From: Kosakonia radicincitans DSM 16656
Lineage (GTDB): Bacteria; Pseudomonadota; Gammaproteobacteria; Enterobacterales; Enterobacteriaceae
NCBI RefSeq assembly: GCF_000280495.2
Contig: NZ_CP018016.1
Span: 2,356,001-2,420,000, forward strand
Direction: 5' to 3'
Length of the DNA stretch: 64,000 bases
A program made the translations under genes and the position numbers. The notes under the pieces are model-generated. The model was given only the letters and a program-made list of their open reading frames with translations. It was not told the origin of the DNA and did not search any database. Shown piece by piece: positions 10,167-19,321 of the stretch. How positions within the stretch are numbered: position 1 is the first letter of the stretch; every line of letters starts with the position of its first letter.

Positions 10167-11524
10167 GACACCCCCATAAAGACGGCCTGGACTTGTAGAT
10201 CGTCGGGCGCGTCATCCCAGTAAAAAGCCAGGCTCTGCTCCTGGCCGATCTTCTTCCACAGATCGTCCTGCTGGTTCAGTTGGTAATAGACCGCGTTTTT
10301 GCTCTGTGGCACGCCACGCGGCGCAGGGTTCAGCGCCGTAGCGGCAATCCCCGGTAGCGCATGTTGAATCAGCTTGCCGATCGCCGAGCCCGGCGCCACT
10401 TTGAAACTGCTGCTCTCGGTTGTGCCGGGAAGTTGCTGCTCTGAACGCAGTCGCAGCAACACGCTGTCGCCCTGTTGTCCGGTGAGTGACGATAAATCGC
10501 CGATAAAGATGCGCTGGCTGGTTGGTATGAAGGTGATCCAGACGTTATCTTCCAGCGCCAGGTTATTCAGCAGTGACAGCAGAAGGGTTTTCGCGCTGGC
10601 GAAACAGGCATAAAGGTCATCGTGGTCATACGGCAACAGGCGCATCGTCTCACCGGCCCATTCACCATTAAATGAACAGCGATCGCTGAAACAGGAGAGT
10701 TCACCAATCAGTTGCGCCAGCAGACCGTAGACGGGCCACGGATGCATGCCCGGCGTGCGACAGTAGTGGTGCAGCAACGGCAGCGTCCGGTTCAGCGAGC
10801 GCATCACTAATAGTTGCGTCATATCGCCGCGCTGGGCGGTATTGCTCTGTTCCGGGCGTTTGTACTCTTCGAGTTTATAGGCGCGGTTTGCCAGCTCGGC
10901 ATACAGACCGTCCAGCAGATTTTTCAGTACCGGCGTGCTGCCAAGGCTGACCAGCGGAGGACAAAAACTGGCGTCAGGGATCACCCGATCGGTGTCATAG
11001 CGCAGCCGCAGAAGGGAAATAAATTCACAATCCACCACCGCCTCTTTCTCGCTGTCGGTGAGGATCTGTACATTATAAAGAATGCGCGAGACGCTGCACT
11101 CCGGCCCGTCGAAGTAGACATCTTTCATCACGCCTTCTTCCGGCGCTTTAAACCAGCGGCTGTTTGGCGACTCGCCGACATTCACGTGGCCTGGGTCGAA
11201 ACGGCGCAGCGCCAGCCACAGGGTTAACGGTTTCTCCAGCTGTTTCCATACCTGGCGAAACTGGCGCGGTTGCAGGCTACAGTTGCCGGGAAACTCCAGA
11301 TAATCCCCGGAAGGTAACAGCGCCTTCAGGCGTTCAATTTTTAGCGTGAAATCAACCAGCGTTTCCGGGTTAAACACCAACTCAATCAGCCCAACGTTCC
11401 ACGGCTGCGCCAGTTTGCGATGGCGCGACAGCATGTAGTGATGATGCAGATCGACAGACTGCAAATGTTGCGGCTGTAGATAAACACCCGAATACCAGTA
11501 AATTTGCTGAAGTTCCGGATACAT
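10163..11524 (-). CDS. tssK: T6SS baseplate protein TssK
   Basis: TssK forms trimers that connect the TssF-TssG baseplate wedges to the membrane complex. The protein begins MYPELQQIYWYSGVYLQPQH, matching the typical TssK opening with its W-x-x-G-x-x-L-x-P-Q-H signature. ATG at 11524 was chosen because AAGGAAG lies 7 bases upstream; a start 16 codons earlier has no such site and would overlap tssJ. The resulting 453 residues are the usual length. The tssJ stop is one base away, so the ribosome site of tssK is inside the end of tssJ. Confidence 0.95.
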   Translation of the reverse strand: MYPELQQIYWYSGVYLQPQHLQSVDLHHHYMLSRHRKLAQPWNVGLIELVFNPETLVDFTLKIERLKALLPSGDYLEFPGNCSLQPRQFRQVWKQLEKPLTLWLALRRFDPGHVNVGESPNSRWFKAPEEGVMKDVYFDGPECSVSRILYNVQILTDSEKEAVVDCEFISLLRLRYDTDRVIPDASFCPPLVSLGSTPVLKNLLDGLYAELANRAYKLEEYKRPEQSNTAQRGDMTQLLVMRSLNRTLPLLHHYCRTPGMHPWPVYGLLAQLIGELSCFSDRCSFNGEWAGETMRLLPYDHDDLYACFASAKTLLLSLLNNLALEDNVWITFIPTSQRIFIGDLSSLTGQQGDSVLLRLRSEQQLPGTTESSSFKVAPGSAIGKLIQHALPGIAATALNPAPRGVPQSKNAVYYQLNQQDDLWKKIGQEQSLAFYWDDAPDDLQVQAVFMGVS

Positions 11525-11525
11525 A

Positions 11526-12155
11526 TCAGCTTCCTTGGCTGGCAGGGGATGGCGCCGGTGCGGGCGCCGCATTTTGCAGGCGCAGCGGCTCGCGTTCAGC
11601 GCCGGTAAACTGCGTCATGCTGTTGCTACCGAGATGCAGGGTAAGCGTTAGCGGAGCCAGTTGCGCCAGCCAGCGCGGCGTCCACCAGCCGGAGCTTTCA
11701 GTGGCGACGGGAATACGGATGAGCGCCATATGCTGCTTTTGCGGGAACGGGTAATAACCGGCAACCACCGCGAGGTAACGGGTATTCTCGCTGCGATCGA
11801 TATGCAGCGTCGTGTGCTGTCCCGGCATGGCGGCGTAACGGTCAACTTTTAAGATCTCATCCTGCGCGCCCGCGGCGCTGAACAGGTTCTTTAACGCGAA
11901 AGGGTTAGAGAGCAGTTTGCTTAGTGTATTGGCTTGTTGCGCCTGGATAACCAGTAACGTGCAGCTATTGGCAATACCATGCACCGCATTCAAATCCGGG
12001 TCGGTTTGAATAGCCAGCGTGATGGCGCCCTGGGCAAAGGGCGCGGCAACCTGGTCAATGGCCTGCTGTTTCGTGGCGGGAGCCGTGTTTTCCTCCGCGC
12101 ACCCGCTGAGCAGCGCAGCGCAAAAAGCAATGATAAAGGTATGTTTTCCCGGCAT
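11526..12155 (-). CDS. tssJ: T6SS outer-membrane lipoprotein TssJ
   Basis: TssJ anchors the TssM periplasmic domain to the outer membrane. The 209-residue precursor starts with a short basic and hydrophobic signal and a clear lipobox LLSG with Cys19 as the lipidated residue. The mature part is a compact beta-rich domain, with a proline/alanine-rich C-terminal tail (APAPAPSPASQ) that is longer than in many TssJ proteins. The residue after the Cys is Ala, which is compatible with Lol sorting to the outer membrane. Its ATG overlaps the tssA stop by one base (TAATG). Confidence 0.92.
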   Translation of the reverse strand: MPGKHTFIIAFCAALLSGCAEENTAPATKQQAIDQVAAPFAQGAITLAIQTDPDLNAVHGIANSCTLLVIQAQQANTLSKLLSNPFALKNLFSAAGAQDEILKVDRYAAMPGQHTTLHIDRSENTRYLAVVAGYYPFPQKQHMALIRIPVATESSGWWTPRWLAQLAPLTLTLHLGSNSMTQFTGAEREPLRLQNAAPAPAPSPASQGS

Positions 12156-13207
12156 TATTGGCTCTGTCCTGTTAATACATTATGAATGGCATGCAGGCTG
12201 GTATCGTCGGTAAGCATCTCTTCCAGCCATTCGGTTAGCGTCATGTTTGCCCAGCGGGCGGCGCGATCCATCAGAAAGGGCACCGGGCTTGAGGGTTCGG
12301 TCTGGCGAAACCAGGCACCGATAGCCAGCATCTGGCTGATGGCCAGCTCGCGGTTCATCATCTGTGAGGTGGCGAAGGGCGACGTCGTGGCGAGCGGTGC
12401 GCCTTCTGCGCTGTCAACTGGAGCGTCTGTAGCCAACGGCATTGCCCGTTGCGCCAGGCGTTGCAGATAGTCGGTCACTTCCGCTAACGTCTGGCGGATC
12501 AGAACAAAGACATCGCCTTCCTGATCCTCACTCAACGAGGCATAACATGCCTCGCATTGCCGCAGCGCAGCGGTCAGTTGTTCCGTAAGCGCAAGCTGCT
12601 GGCTGATGTCATGGGCAGAAAATTGCGTCGCCAGCCGATCGAAACTGCTCATCGACAGATCGCCTTTCTGCGCTATCAACTCCTCGCGGCTTTCCGGGTG
12701 AGCGGTGATTTTTTGTTCGAATGCCTGAATCTCCCGCCATGTCGCCAGCGAGGTCATCTCTTGCGCCAGCAACGGCTGGCGAAAAAGCTGCATACTGATG
12801 TCGCGATCGAGGCGCGACAGTCGGCTACGGCGCGCTAAAACGCCATCTTCCTCAAGCGAAGGCCAGCACTGAAACCAGAACTGTTGCAGGAAGGCGCAAA
12901 GAAAATCGATGCCTGAGCACAGCCCGGCAAGCCCCTGCAAATGGCAGCGCGACTCCACGAGCCAGCACGCCAGTTGCAGATCTTTGCTCTGCTCCATGAG
13001 GGCTTTTTCACTCAGCATCCGCACTTTATTCCAGTCCGCTTTGCGGGGTTCGCTCACCGACCAGTCGCCTTCGGGCAAGTAGTCCGGATCGCTTTCACGC
13101 GCGCTGCGGATGGTGTCAAACAGCAGTTCATATTCCAGATTTTCCCCGGCAGGATTTTCCGGGCTGATTGGCGCTAACAGCGGCGCAATATCGGCAACAA
13201 GGGTCAT
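12155..13207 (-). CDS. tssA: T6SS TssA (ImpA-type) assembly protein
   Basis: TssA caps the growing tail tube-sheath during assembly. The 350 residues contain the conserved ImpA N-terminal domain: ISPENPAGENLEYELLFD at about 14-31, then DWNKVRMLSEKALMEQSKDL and the WFQCWPSLEEDG segment. The short C-terminal region (GAWFRQTEPSSPVPFLMDRA, then MTLTEWLEEML) corresponds to the VasJ/short TssA class rather than the long VasL type. It is followed directly by tssJ and preceded 6 bases away by the PAAR gene, so it sits in the spike/assembly half of the operon. Confidence 0.9.
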   Translation of the reverse strand: MTLVADIAPLLAPISPENPAGENLEYELLFDTIRSARESDPDYLPEGDWSVSEPRKADWNKVRMLSEKALMEQSKDLQLACWLVESRCHLQGLAGLCSGIDFLCAFLQQFWFQCWPSLEEDGVLARRSRLSRLDRDISMQLFRQPLLAQEMTSLATWREIQAFEQKITAHPESREELIAQKGDLSMSSFDRLATQFSAHDISQQLALTEQLTAALRQCEACYASLSEDQEGDVFVLIRQTLAEVTDYLQRLAQRAMPLATDAPVDSAEGAPLATTSPFATSQMMNRELAISQMLAIGAWFRQTEPSSPVPFLMDRAARWANMTLTEWLEEMLTDDTSLHAIHNVLTGQSQ

Positions 13208-13213
13208 GTTCGC

Positions 13214-13513
13214 TTATCCGATCAGAACTTTGGGGCATCCGGCGACAATCACGCCGCCATGTGCGCAGCTATCTCCCATGCGTGCGGCCGGTTTTTTGCC
13301 GATCAGCACTTTGAAACTGCCCATTACGATGCTGTCGACAGGCCCGACGCAGGTCGCCATTGAGCCGACGGTCGCGGCGGGAAGACCGCCAATTAGCACC
13401 GTAGGGACGCCAGGTGGCATGATGGGGCCGCCGACATGCGGGATTGGCGGAACGCCGGGTGTCACCATCGGGCAGGTATGCATATCAGAGACACGGGCCG
13501 CAGGTTGAGCCAT
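13214..13513 (-). CDS. PAAR-domain spike-tip protein
   Basis: A 99-residue PAAR protein that sharpens the VgrG spike and can carry effectors. The cone-forming pattern is visible: [15 protein letters not shown] at the start, repeated glycine/valine turns (GGLPAATVGSMATCVGP), KKPAARMGDSCAHGG and a final CPKVLIG. The His and Cys in DMHTC, ATC and SCAHG are the likely zinc ligands. ATG 13513 is chosen; it overlaps the preceding stop (TGATG), and the GTG one codon earlier is less likely. The protein ends at the PAAR core, so it carries no fused toxin domain; any cargo must bind non-covalently. Confidence 0.93.
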   Translation of the reverse strand: MAQPAARVSDMHTCPMVTPGVPPIPHVGGPIMPPGVPTVLIGGLPAATVGSMATCVGPVDSIVMGSFKVLIGKKPAARMGDSCAHGGVIVAGCPKVLIG

Positions 13514-13959
13514 CACAGACCCCCGTCAGCAATGTGGGAAAACAGCAGGCGTACGCCCTCCGTCGGAGACTCAGAGAGCTGACAGGCCGACATCACCAGC
13601 GCACAATTCAGGATTTGCTGGCTCAGTTGCGGATCGGGATAAACCGGTTCGAGATCCGGCGGGCTCATACTTCCCTGCGACCAGAACAGCGACAAAGCAA
13701 GGGCACCAACTGGCGTGTTAAAACCCAGCTCCTTCGCCTGTTCAAAGATGCGCCAGCGCAGTGTTTCGTCGGGTTGACGGCCGTAGCGGGCGATATCATC
13801 CAGCAGCGGCAGCGCATCCGTGCTGGCAAAGCGCCGAAGCAGGGCGGTCAATTGGCTGACGACCGTTTTGAAGTCATACTGCTGGCGCCACTGTTGCAGG
13901 GCTTCTTCCCAGTTGCCGCAGGCAAGTTGTTGGTGGTGGGATAATTCAACGGATGCCAT
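13513..13959 (-). CDS. T6SS-associated accessory protein of unknown function
   Basis: This 148-residue protein is soluble, acidic and helical, with no signal or membrane segment. It lies between vgrG and the PAAR gene: 10 bases after vgrG, with its stop overlapping the PAAR start. AAGGAG precedes ATG 13959. Visible features include a Trp-rich opening ([17 protein letters not shown]), [20 protein letters not shown], and [18 protein letters not shown]. It resembles small proteins that often sit between vgrG and PAAR genes in enterobacterial T6SS clusters (possibly the DUF6931 group, which I cannot verify). An adaptor or chaperone that loads the spike would fit the position, but this is inference. 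Confidence 0.75.
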   Translation of the reverse strand: MASVELSHHQQLACGNWEEALQQWRQQYDFKTVVSQLTALLRRFASTDALPLLDDIARYGRQPDETLRWRIFEQAKELGFNTPVGALALSLFWSQGSMSPPDLEPVYPDPQLSQQILNCALVMSACQLSESPTEGVRLLFSHIADGGL

Positions 13960-13969
13960 GGTGCTCTCC

Positions 13970-16108
13970 TTAGCCGATGTTAATAATGCCGCCTGAAACC
14001 TGCGTCATCCCGCTGCCGGACACCGTGGTCATTGCGCCTTTAAGCTCTGCCGTAGCTTTCGCTTCAAGGGTGAGCAGGGTGCCGTTAATCGTAATGCCGC
14101 TGGGCGAAAGGCTGATTTTGTTGCTGCCCACTTTCAGTTCGATGCCTTGTGTGGATTCGAACGTCAGCGCTTTATCCGTTTTGATACCGCCGCTGCCGCC
14201 GCTCACGCTGAGCATGTAATTGCCGCTCTTCAGCTCGGTGGTGTTATTGCCCGCCACGCTGAGCTTGTAGTTACCGTCTTTCACTTCGGTGGTGGTATTA
14301 CCGGCAACGCTGAGTTTGTACTCGCCGTCTTTCACTTCGGTGGTGGTATTGCCGGTGACGTTGAGCTTGTACTCGCCGTCTTTCACTTCAGTGGTGGCAT
14401 TGCCGGTAACGCTGAGCGTGTAATTGCCGTCCTTTACCTCTGCGCTGGCATTGCCCGTCACGCGCTGTTGCCAGTTGCCTTTTTCCAGCGTGACGCTCAT
14501 ATCGCCTTCTTTCAGCACCAACAGATCGTTGCCTTTGGTCAACTCGGTGCTGCGGTTGGCGGCGATGGTGCTGGTGGCATCATTTTTTACCGTCAGCGCG
14601 AGATCCTTTTGCGCAATGATGGTCAGCAACTCTTCGCCTTTTTTATCGTTGAAACTCAGGCGATGGCCCTCATCGACGCTGCCTTTGGGCGTGCTGCGTG
14701 ACATAAAACCGCTCTCGTTTTTCCCGGCGGGAAGGGCGAATGGCGGCTTATTCTGACCGTTATGCACCGTGCCGATAACCACCGGGAAATCGGGATGTCC
14801 CTGCACAAAGCTGACCAACACTTCACAGCCGACGCGCGGAAGAAATTGCGCGCCGAACTTCGCACCGCTCCACGGCTGGACCACCTGCACCCAGCAGGAG
14901 CAGGTATCGTCATTGGGGTTTTCTTTGTCCCACGGAAACTGGATTTTGATGCGGCCATATTCATCGGCGTGGATCTCTTCTGAAGCAGGTCCAACGACGG
15001 TTGCCGTCAGAACGCCAGGGATCTCCGGCAGTGGATGACTATCGGCTGGTACCCAGGGTTGATCGTTACTTATCGCCTGCAACTGGCAAAAGCAGACGCT
15101 GCTGTTGTCGTCGAAGTTATTAACCGCTTCCAGATCCAGACGCTGAATGTTGTATGCCTTGTCACCGGAAGGATGGCCGCTCAGCGTGAAAATTTCGCCG
15201 CAACTCAACCAGTGCGCATTCGCCGTCGCGGCAAAGTGGCGAATATTGGCTTCTTTCGCCGCCATCACCGTTTGGGCCTTGCGGGTGATCAATTCGCGAT
15301 CGCCCTGCGGCGTGATATCGGTGAACGTCACTGATGAGATGGATTTATCAGCACTGCGGGCGCTTTTCAGATCATCAATCGCGGCGGTTTGCGGCATATT
15401 GAAGCCCTGAATCGCCACGCTTGCAGGCAGCAACGCCATGCTGGCTTCCCAGCTATCGATAGTGCCGCCGGTGATGATTTCACCCTGATGGTGCCAGGCG
15501 AGTTTCTCTCCGCCAATGGTGGCGTGGCTGGCGGGATGATCGGCCAGCACTAAGGTATGAGCCGCTGCGCTGTGGCGGAAAAAGTAGTAGATCCCTTCTT
15601 CCTGCAAAATTCGCTCGATAAAACGCAATGCCGACTCACGATACTGCACACAGTACTCTCGCTTCGGGTACGTGCCATGCAACTGCACCTCGACATCGTT
15701 GATGCCGTAATTTTTGAGCAGAGTACTGACCAGATCCGGCACGCTGGTGTTTTGCCAGATGCGCATCATGCGCCCCATGTGCAGCAGCGAGAGTGTCGGT
15801 TCGAGCGTGAAAATACATTCCGCCTCATCCCCGGTGCGCTGCGCATAACGAATGCGGGTCACGACACCGTGCAGATGGCGCTGCGGCAGCGACTGACTGC
15901 CGTCACCGATGCGGCAGGAGACCGCTTCGCCATGCCAGCGTGCCAGATCTGCCTCCTTCATTTTTGTCAGCGAACGCAGTTCGTATTGATATGGCGAGGA
16001 GAGTGATTCCTGCCCGCGAAGTGAGACGAGCAGCAGCGAACCGGCGAGATCGCCGTTCCAGCCGATAAAATGGTGTTGTTGCTCTTTGCTTTTTTCAATA
16101 ATCGACAT
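13970..16108 (-). CDS. vgrG: T6SS spike protein VgrG (TssI)
   Basis: This is the trimeric needle-tip protein, homologous to phage gp27-gp5. The 712 residues show the gp27-like domain (about 1-370, including [22 protein letters not shown] receptor-hub sequence near 155-180), the OB-fold gp5 region with [13 protein letters not shown] and [20 protein letters not shown], and then a long beta-helix. The beta-helix contains five tandem 17-residue repeats of the EVKDGxYxLxVxGNxTT type. The C-terminus is the short Gly/Thr/Ser-rich tail of a non-evolved VgrG, with no extra toxin domain. AGGA lies 8 bases before ATG 16108. The accessory and PAAR genes follow directly, so the three probably form one spike unit. 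Confidence 0.96.
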   Translation of the reverse strand: MSIIEKSKEQQHHFIGWNGDLAGSLLLVSLRGQESLSSPYQYELRSLTKMKEADLARWHGEAVSCRIGDGSQSLPQRHLHGVVTRIRYAQRTGDEAECIFTLEPTLSLLHMGRMMRIWQNTSVPDLVSTLLKNYGINDVEVQLHGTYPKREYCVQYRESALRFIERILQEEGIYYFFRHSAAAHTLVLADHPASHATIGGEKLAWHHQGEIITGGTIDSWEASMALLPASVAIQGFNMPQTAAIDDLKSARSADKSISSVTFTDITPQGDRELITRKAQTVMAAKEANIRHFAATANAHWLSCGEIFTLSGHPSGDKAYNIQRLDLEAVNNFDDNSSVCFCQLQAISNDQPWVPADSHPLPEIPGVLTATVVGPASEEIHADEYGRIKIQFPWDKENPNDDTCSCWVQVVQPWSGAKFGAQFLPRVGCEVLVSFVQGHPDFPVVIGTVHNGQNKPPFALPAGKNESGFMSRSTPKGSVDEGHRLSFNDKKGEELLTIIAQKDLALTVKNDATSTIAANRSTELTKGNDLLVLKEGDMSVTLEKGNWQQRVTGNASAEVKDGNYTLSVTGNATTEVKDGEYKLNVTGNTTTEVKDGEYKLSVAGNTTTEVKDGNYKLSVAGNNTTELKSGNYMLSVSGGSGGIKTDKALTFESTQGIELKVGSNKISLSPSGITINGTLLTLEAKATAELKGAMTTVSGSGMTQVSGGIINIG
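14186..14440 (-). repeat. Five tandem 51-bp repeats inside vgrG
   Basis: Five in-frame 51-bp units (17 residues each) run back to back in the spike beta-helix. The units differ at a few positions (EYKL, NYKL, NYTL, NYML; SVAGN, SVTGN, NVTGN). The pattern supports a triple-stranded beta-helix needle. Copy number could change by recombination and so alter needle length. Confidence 0.85.
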
Positions 16109-16122
16109 ACCAATAATCCTGT

Positions 16123-17064
16123 TTAAAAGGCCGGGGCAGGCTTCTGCACTTTATGCAGATACGTCCCCGCGCTGCTGCCAAGACAAAAATCCACCCCTAA
16201 AGCGCGCATTCCCAGCGGGCTGGAACCGGGAGAGGAACGGCTGATCAGTAAGGAAACGGAGAAGTCCATTACCGGGCCGACGTAATCGCGGATACGCGCC
16301 CAGAGATCCTGCCAGGCTGCGCCCTGCGGAATAAAACGGCGGGAAGACTCCGCAGACATCGGGCCGAGCAAGACATCAAAATGCGCATGCACCTCCCGAC
16401 GTGCGGCACCCAGCATTGGCGCGGTTTCCAGCCTGTGTTGAGGATTGCCGAGCTGGCAGCGCTCCTCATCGCTCACGCTGCGCCAGCCGCCGGTAAACGG
16501 GATCACCTGTGCCGGGACAGCAAACAGCTGACTCAGCCAGCGCTCCAGGTTGACCATTGAACGCACGGGGGCGGCAAATAACGCGGCGTGGTTCACCATC
16601 GCCGGGAAGGGCGCTTCATTCGTCAGGCCGGTAAGCGCGAGGATGGCCATGTTGAGCGGCGAGGAACCTGTAGATTCAGCGAGCGCGTATAAATGGTTTT
16701 TTTGCCAGGCGAGATAATCCAGGCAGTAGAGCCGGTGGCCAAAGAGATCGAAAAATGCTTTGGCGCTGCCGTCGCTGTAACGGTACTGGCGCTCAATCAG
16801 CCACTCGGTATACACCGAAGGCAGCGCGCCCATTGCACCGGTCAGACCGTGGTGAAACGCCGTCACCGTAAGCGGCTCACCGGGCGCTGCCTGGGATAGC
16901 GACTCCACGTCACCCTCTGGCGCATTAAGCGAAAGGGTTGATGTCAGATGCAGCGCTTCATCCAGTAATGTTTCATCGGTTTTTTCGCCATCCCGCAGCA
17001 TGCGAAGCAACAGGCGAATTTGCTGATAAAAATTGAATTTGCTGATAAGCGGGATCAAAGCCAT
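16123..17064 (-). CDS. tssG: T6SS baseplate protein TssG
   Basis: TssG forms the baseplate wedge with TssF and TssE. ATG 17064 is chosen (MALIPLISKFNFYQQIRLLL) because GGGAGG lies 5 bases upstream; a start nine codons earlier would remove this perfect site into the coding sequence. The 313 residues have the characteristic opening FNFYQQIRLLLR, then PLTVTAFHHGLTGAMGALP and YTEWLIERQYRYSDGSAKAF, followed by FFDLFGHRLYCLDYLAWQK, all typical of TssG. The start overlaps the end of tssF by 10 bases. Confidence 0.94.
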   Translation of the reverse strand: MALIPLISKFNFYQQIRLLLRMLRDGEKTDETLLDEALHLTSTLSLNAPEGDVESLSQAAPGEPLTVTAFHHGLTGAMGALPSVYTEWLIERQYRYSDGSAKAFFDLFGHRLYCLDYLAWQKNHLYALAESTGSSPLNMAILALTGLTNEAPFPAMVNHAALFAAPVRSMVNLERWLSQLFAVPAQVIPFTGGWRSVSDEERCQLGNPQHRLETAPMLGAARREVHAHFDVLLGPMSAESSRRFIPQGAAWQDLWARIRDYVGPVMDFSVSLLISRSSPGSSPLGMRALGVDFCLGSSAGTYLHKVQKPAPAF

Positions 17065-18854
17065 GACAGCCTCCCGGCGCGCACCGGCCACTGGTGCAGC
17101 GTTTCTGCTTCCTGCTCAATACAGGTGGCGAGCCGGATAAAACTGTTGACCGGGGCATACAGCGCCAGCAGGCGATCCAGCAGGGCGCAGAACAGGTAAT
17201 AATCAGGTTCATTCAGCGCCTGATGGCGAAACGTCAGCAGCACATTGATGCCGCGTGCCAGCGAGTGCGGATCGTTTTTTACCAGCCGACGAGTAACCGG
17301 CTGGCACTCCAGCGACTGTATCAACATGAATAACGGTGTTTTCCCCGGCTGCACGTCGCGGTTATACAGCGACAGCATCTCTGCCAGCTGTTGTGCGCCG
17401 CGTTCGCCGGTCAGCAACTGATGATTGAGAGAGAGTTGTGCCAGAAAGCGCCAGTGTTGCGCGCTCTTTTCCGGGGGATTAAGCGGGCGTGTCGGATGGG
17501 TCAGCGCAATCGTCTTCAGCGCGGCAACTGCGGCGTCGGCATCAAAATCACCGTCAGGATGACCATACGACAACTGATGCGGCAACGTATGGTTGCTACA
17601 GCGCATGGTAATGGTCACCACCTCGGCATCCGGCGAAGCCGCACCAGGCTGGCTTTTACTGAAAGTAATAAAACAGGTTGGCTCCACGCCGCGTGGGCCA
17701 TGCACTTCCCGGTGAGTGCTCTGCCAGCGCAGCCCGGCGTTGTCCGTCTTGTCCATGTGCAGGTGGCTTTCAAGCAGTGAACGTACCGGCCAGTGATCAA
17801 TGCGCCCTTCGGTTTTACGCTGCACGGTAACGGTATCGATTGACCAGACGCTAATCAGCCCCGGATAGCGGTTGTCCGGAATGACCGGATGCTCGACGGT
17901 GGCGTCGTTGAGCGTGAGTGGCTCTGCACGCTGCGTAAACAAATTAACGGCGGGAGAACAGAACAGGCGGAAAAAACTGGCATCGACAATATCCGCCATT
18001 TTTTCCAGTTTTTTCGTCAAGCGGTTGCGCCTGATAACGGCCTGAATTTCAAAACTTTCATTACCGCTGGCGGTAAAACCTTCCGGCAATTGCAGGTCAA
18101 TAAAAGAGAATTTCTGCGGAAAATAGAAGTAATCCAGCAACAGGATATGGATCGGCGCAATGCTGGGATCGCGCGTAAGCAGGGCATCTTCCACCTCAAA
18201 ACCCACGGGGGAGATCGCCGTGGCGGACAGCGCTATGCTGTTATCCCCCTGCGACAGGCCAAGACTCTGAAGCTCAGAACAAAGCACCGTATAAAGCAGG
18301 TTGACCGCATTGTCCTGGCCGTGCAGATAGAGGCGGATCTTTTCGGCACCGATCGCGCCGCCCGGCCAGACGCGAAACTGCAAGCGTAACTTCCAGTTCA
18401 GGATATCGCTGTCAAAATGCAGACTTGCCGTCTCGATGCTGAGCGGCAGTAGCGTTACCGGGTAGATGGTTTGAAACTGGCAGGGCAGCGGGGCAGTGTT
18501 GCGAGTAAACAGCGCGGTTCCCGGCGCAAGAATATTTTTGCCGCTGATGCCACTGCGCGCGGGATCGGGTTCCATCATAACAATGCAGGTTGAGGGCAGC
18601 GGACGCAGGAACTGGGGAGCCAGCGAAGCAATGAGCGCCTCGACCACTTCTGGCATATCTTCATCCAGCCGCTGATGAATGCGCGACGTTAATAAGGCAA
18701 AAGATTCAATCAATCGGCTGACATGCGGATCGGCGGATTCCCCCTCGATCATGCCAAGCCGACGAGCTATTTTCGGAAAGCGTTCAGCGAAAACTCGGCC
18801 ATGTTTTTTTAAGAAGTTCAGTTCTTTCTGATAATAAGAAAGTAAACTATTCAT
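17055..18854 (-). CDS. tssF: T6SS baseplate protein TssF
   Basis: TssF is the main baseplate wedge protein. The start ATG 18854 gives MNSLLSYYQKELNFLKKHG, the standard TssF opening; an ATG nine codons earlier would lie inside tssE. The protein is 599 residues and contains the family landmarks FAERFPKIARRLGM, DPHVSRLIESFALLTSRIHQ, EDMPEVVEALIASLAPQFLRP and PSTCIVMMEPD. Later come VEPTCFITFSKSQ and a C-terminal WPVRAGRLSWL. It overlaps tssE by 8 bases and tssG by 10, consistent with production of a stoichiometric wedge complex. Confidence 0.95.
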   Translation of the reverse strand: MNSLLSYYQKELNFLKKHGRVFAERFPKIARRLGMIEGESADPHVSRLIESFALLTSRIHQRLDEDMPEVVEALIASLAPQFLRPLPSTCIVMMEPDPARSGISGKNILAPGTALFTRNTAPLPCQFQTIYPVTLLPLSIETASLHFDSDILNWKLRLQFRVWPGGAIGAEKIRLYLHGQDNAVNLLYTVLCSELQSLGLSQGDNSIALSATAISPVGFEVEDALLTRDPSIAPIHILLLDYFYFPQKFSFIDLQLPEGFTASGNESFEIQAVIRRNRLTKKLEKMADIVDASFFRLFCSPAVNLFTQRAEPLTLNDATVEHPVIPDNRYPGLISVWSIDTVTVQRKTEGRIDHWPVRSLLESHLHMDKTDNAGLRWQSTHREVHGPRGVEPTCFITFSKSQPGAASPDAEVVTITMRCSNHTLPHQLSYGHPDGDFDADAAVAALKTIALTHPTRPLNPPEKSAQHWRFLAQLSLNHQLLTGERGAQQLAEMLSLYNRDVQPGKTPLFMLIQSLECQPVTRRLVKNDPHSLARGINVLLTFRHQALNEPDYYLFCALLDRLLALYAPVNSFIRLATCIEQEAETLHQWPVRAGRLSWL

Positions 18855-19272
18855 CGAAATAAAATACTCCCGTATCGTCATTCCAGATAAGCCTGATGGT
18901 TAACGGCTTATTTAAATAATTTGCCTGTAATTCGAATTTAATATGTTCCGGGTTGACCTGGGTGCTGATGATGGAAACCTGCGTCAGGCGTGGCTCGTAA
19001 CGGGCAATGGTGGTTTGCAGCCGCTGTTCCATAATATTACGCCGGGGAGTCAGTTCGTTAGTTTTCTGGAATGACTCATCGATACCAAAATTCAATACCG
19101 AAGTATTAATAAGAGGAATCTCCTCAATACCGGGATAGCGCGTGCGGGAGCTTAAACACATGTTTAACTCTGCCAGTAATTGGTGATGCGAAAGCGCTTC
19201 GCACTGATAATCATCTTCTTCACGAAGAGGGTGATTATCACTGAGCGTTAAGAGTAATGAATATATCATCAT
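18847..19272 (-). CDS. tssE: T6SS baseplate protein TssE (gp25-like)
   Basis: TssE is the phage gp25-like wedge component that starts sheath polymerisation. The real start is ATG 19272 (protein begins MMIYSLLLTLSDN) with AGGAAG 5 bases upstream. Reading further upstream in frame would run through the hcp terminator and antisense-like sequence, so the longer frame is rejected. The 141 residues include NTSVLNFGIDESFQ (corresponding to the conserved gp25 N-L-x-G motif), NIMEQRLQTTIARYEPRLT (the E-x-R core of gp25) and a beta-strand C-terminus. Confidence 0.9.
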   Translation of the reverse strand: MMIYSLLLTLSDNHPLREEDDYQCEALSHHQLLAELNMCLSSRTRYPGIEEIPLINTSVLNFGIDESFQKTNELTPRRNIMEQRLQTTIARYEPRLTQVSIISTQVNPEHIKFELQANYLNKPLTIRLIWNDDTGVFYFDE

Positions 19273-19284
19273 TGCGCTTCCTGG

Positions 19285-19313
19285 AAAAAAACCGGCCACC
19301 TGCGGTAGCCGGT
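19285..19313 (-). terminator. Intrinsic terminator after hcp
   Basis: On the complement a 10-bp stem with one G-U pair (outer arms ACCGGC and GCCGGT), 3-base loop GCA, is followed directly by TTTTTT. It begins 8 bases after the hcp stop and ends 12 bases before the tssE start. It should lower transcription into tssE and beyond, so that hcp, tssB and tssC are made in excess. Confidence 0.85.
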
Positions 19314-19321
19314 AGACGCTG

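Noticed and set aside
14186..14440. CRISPR-like array
   Set aside because: The repeats are contiguous, in frame and inside vgrG; there are no spacers.
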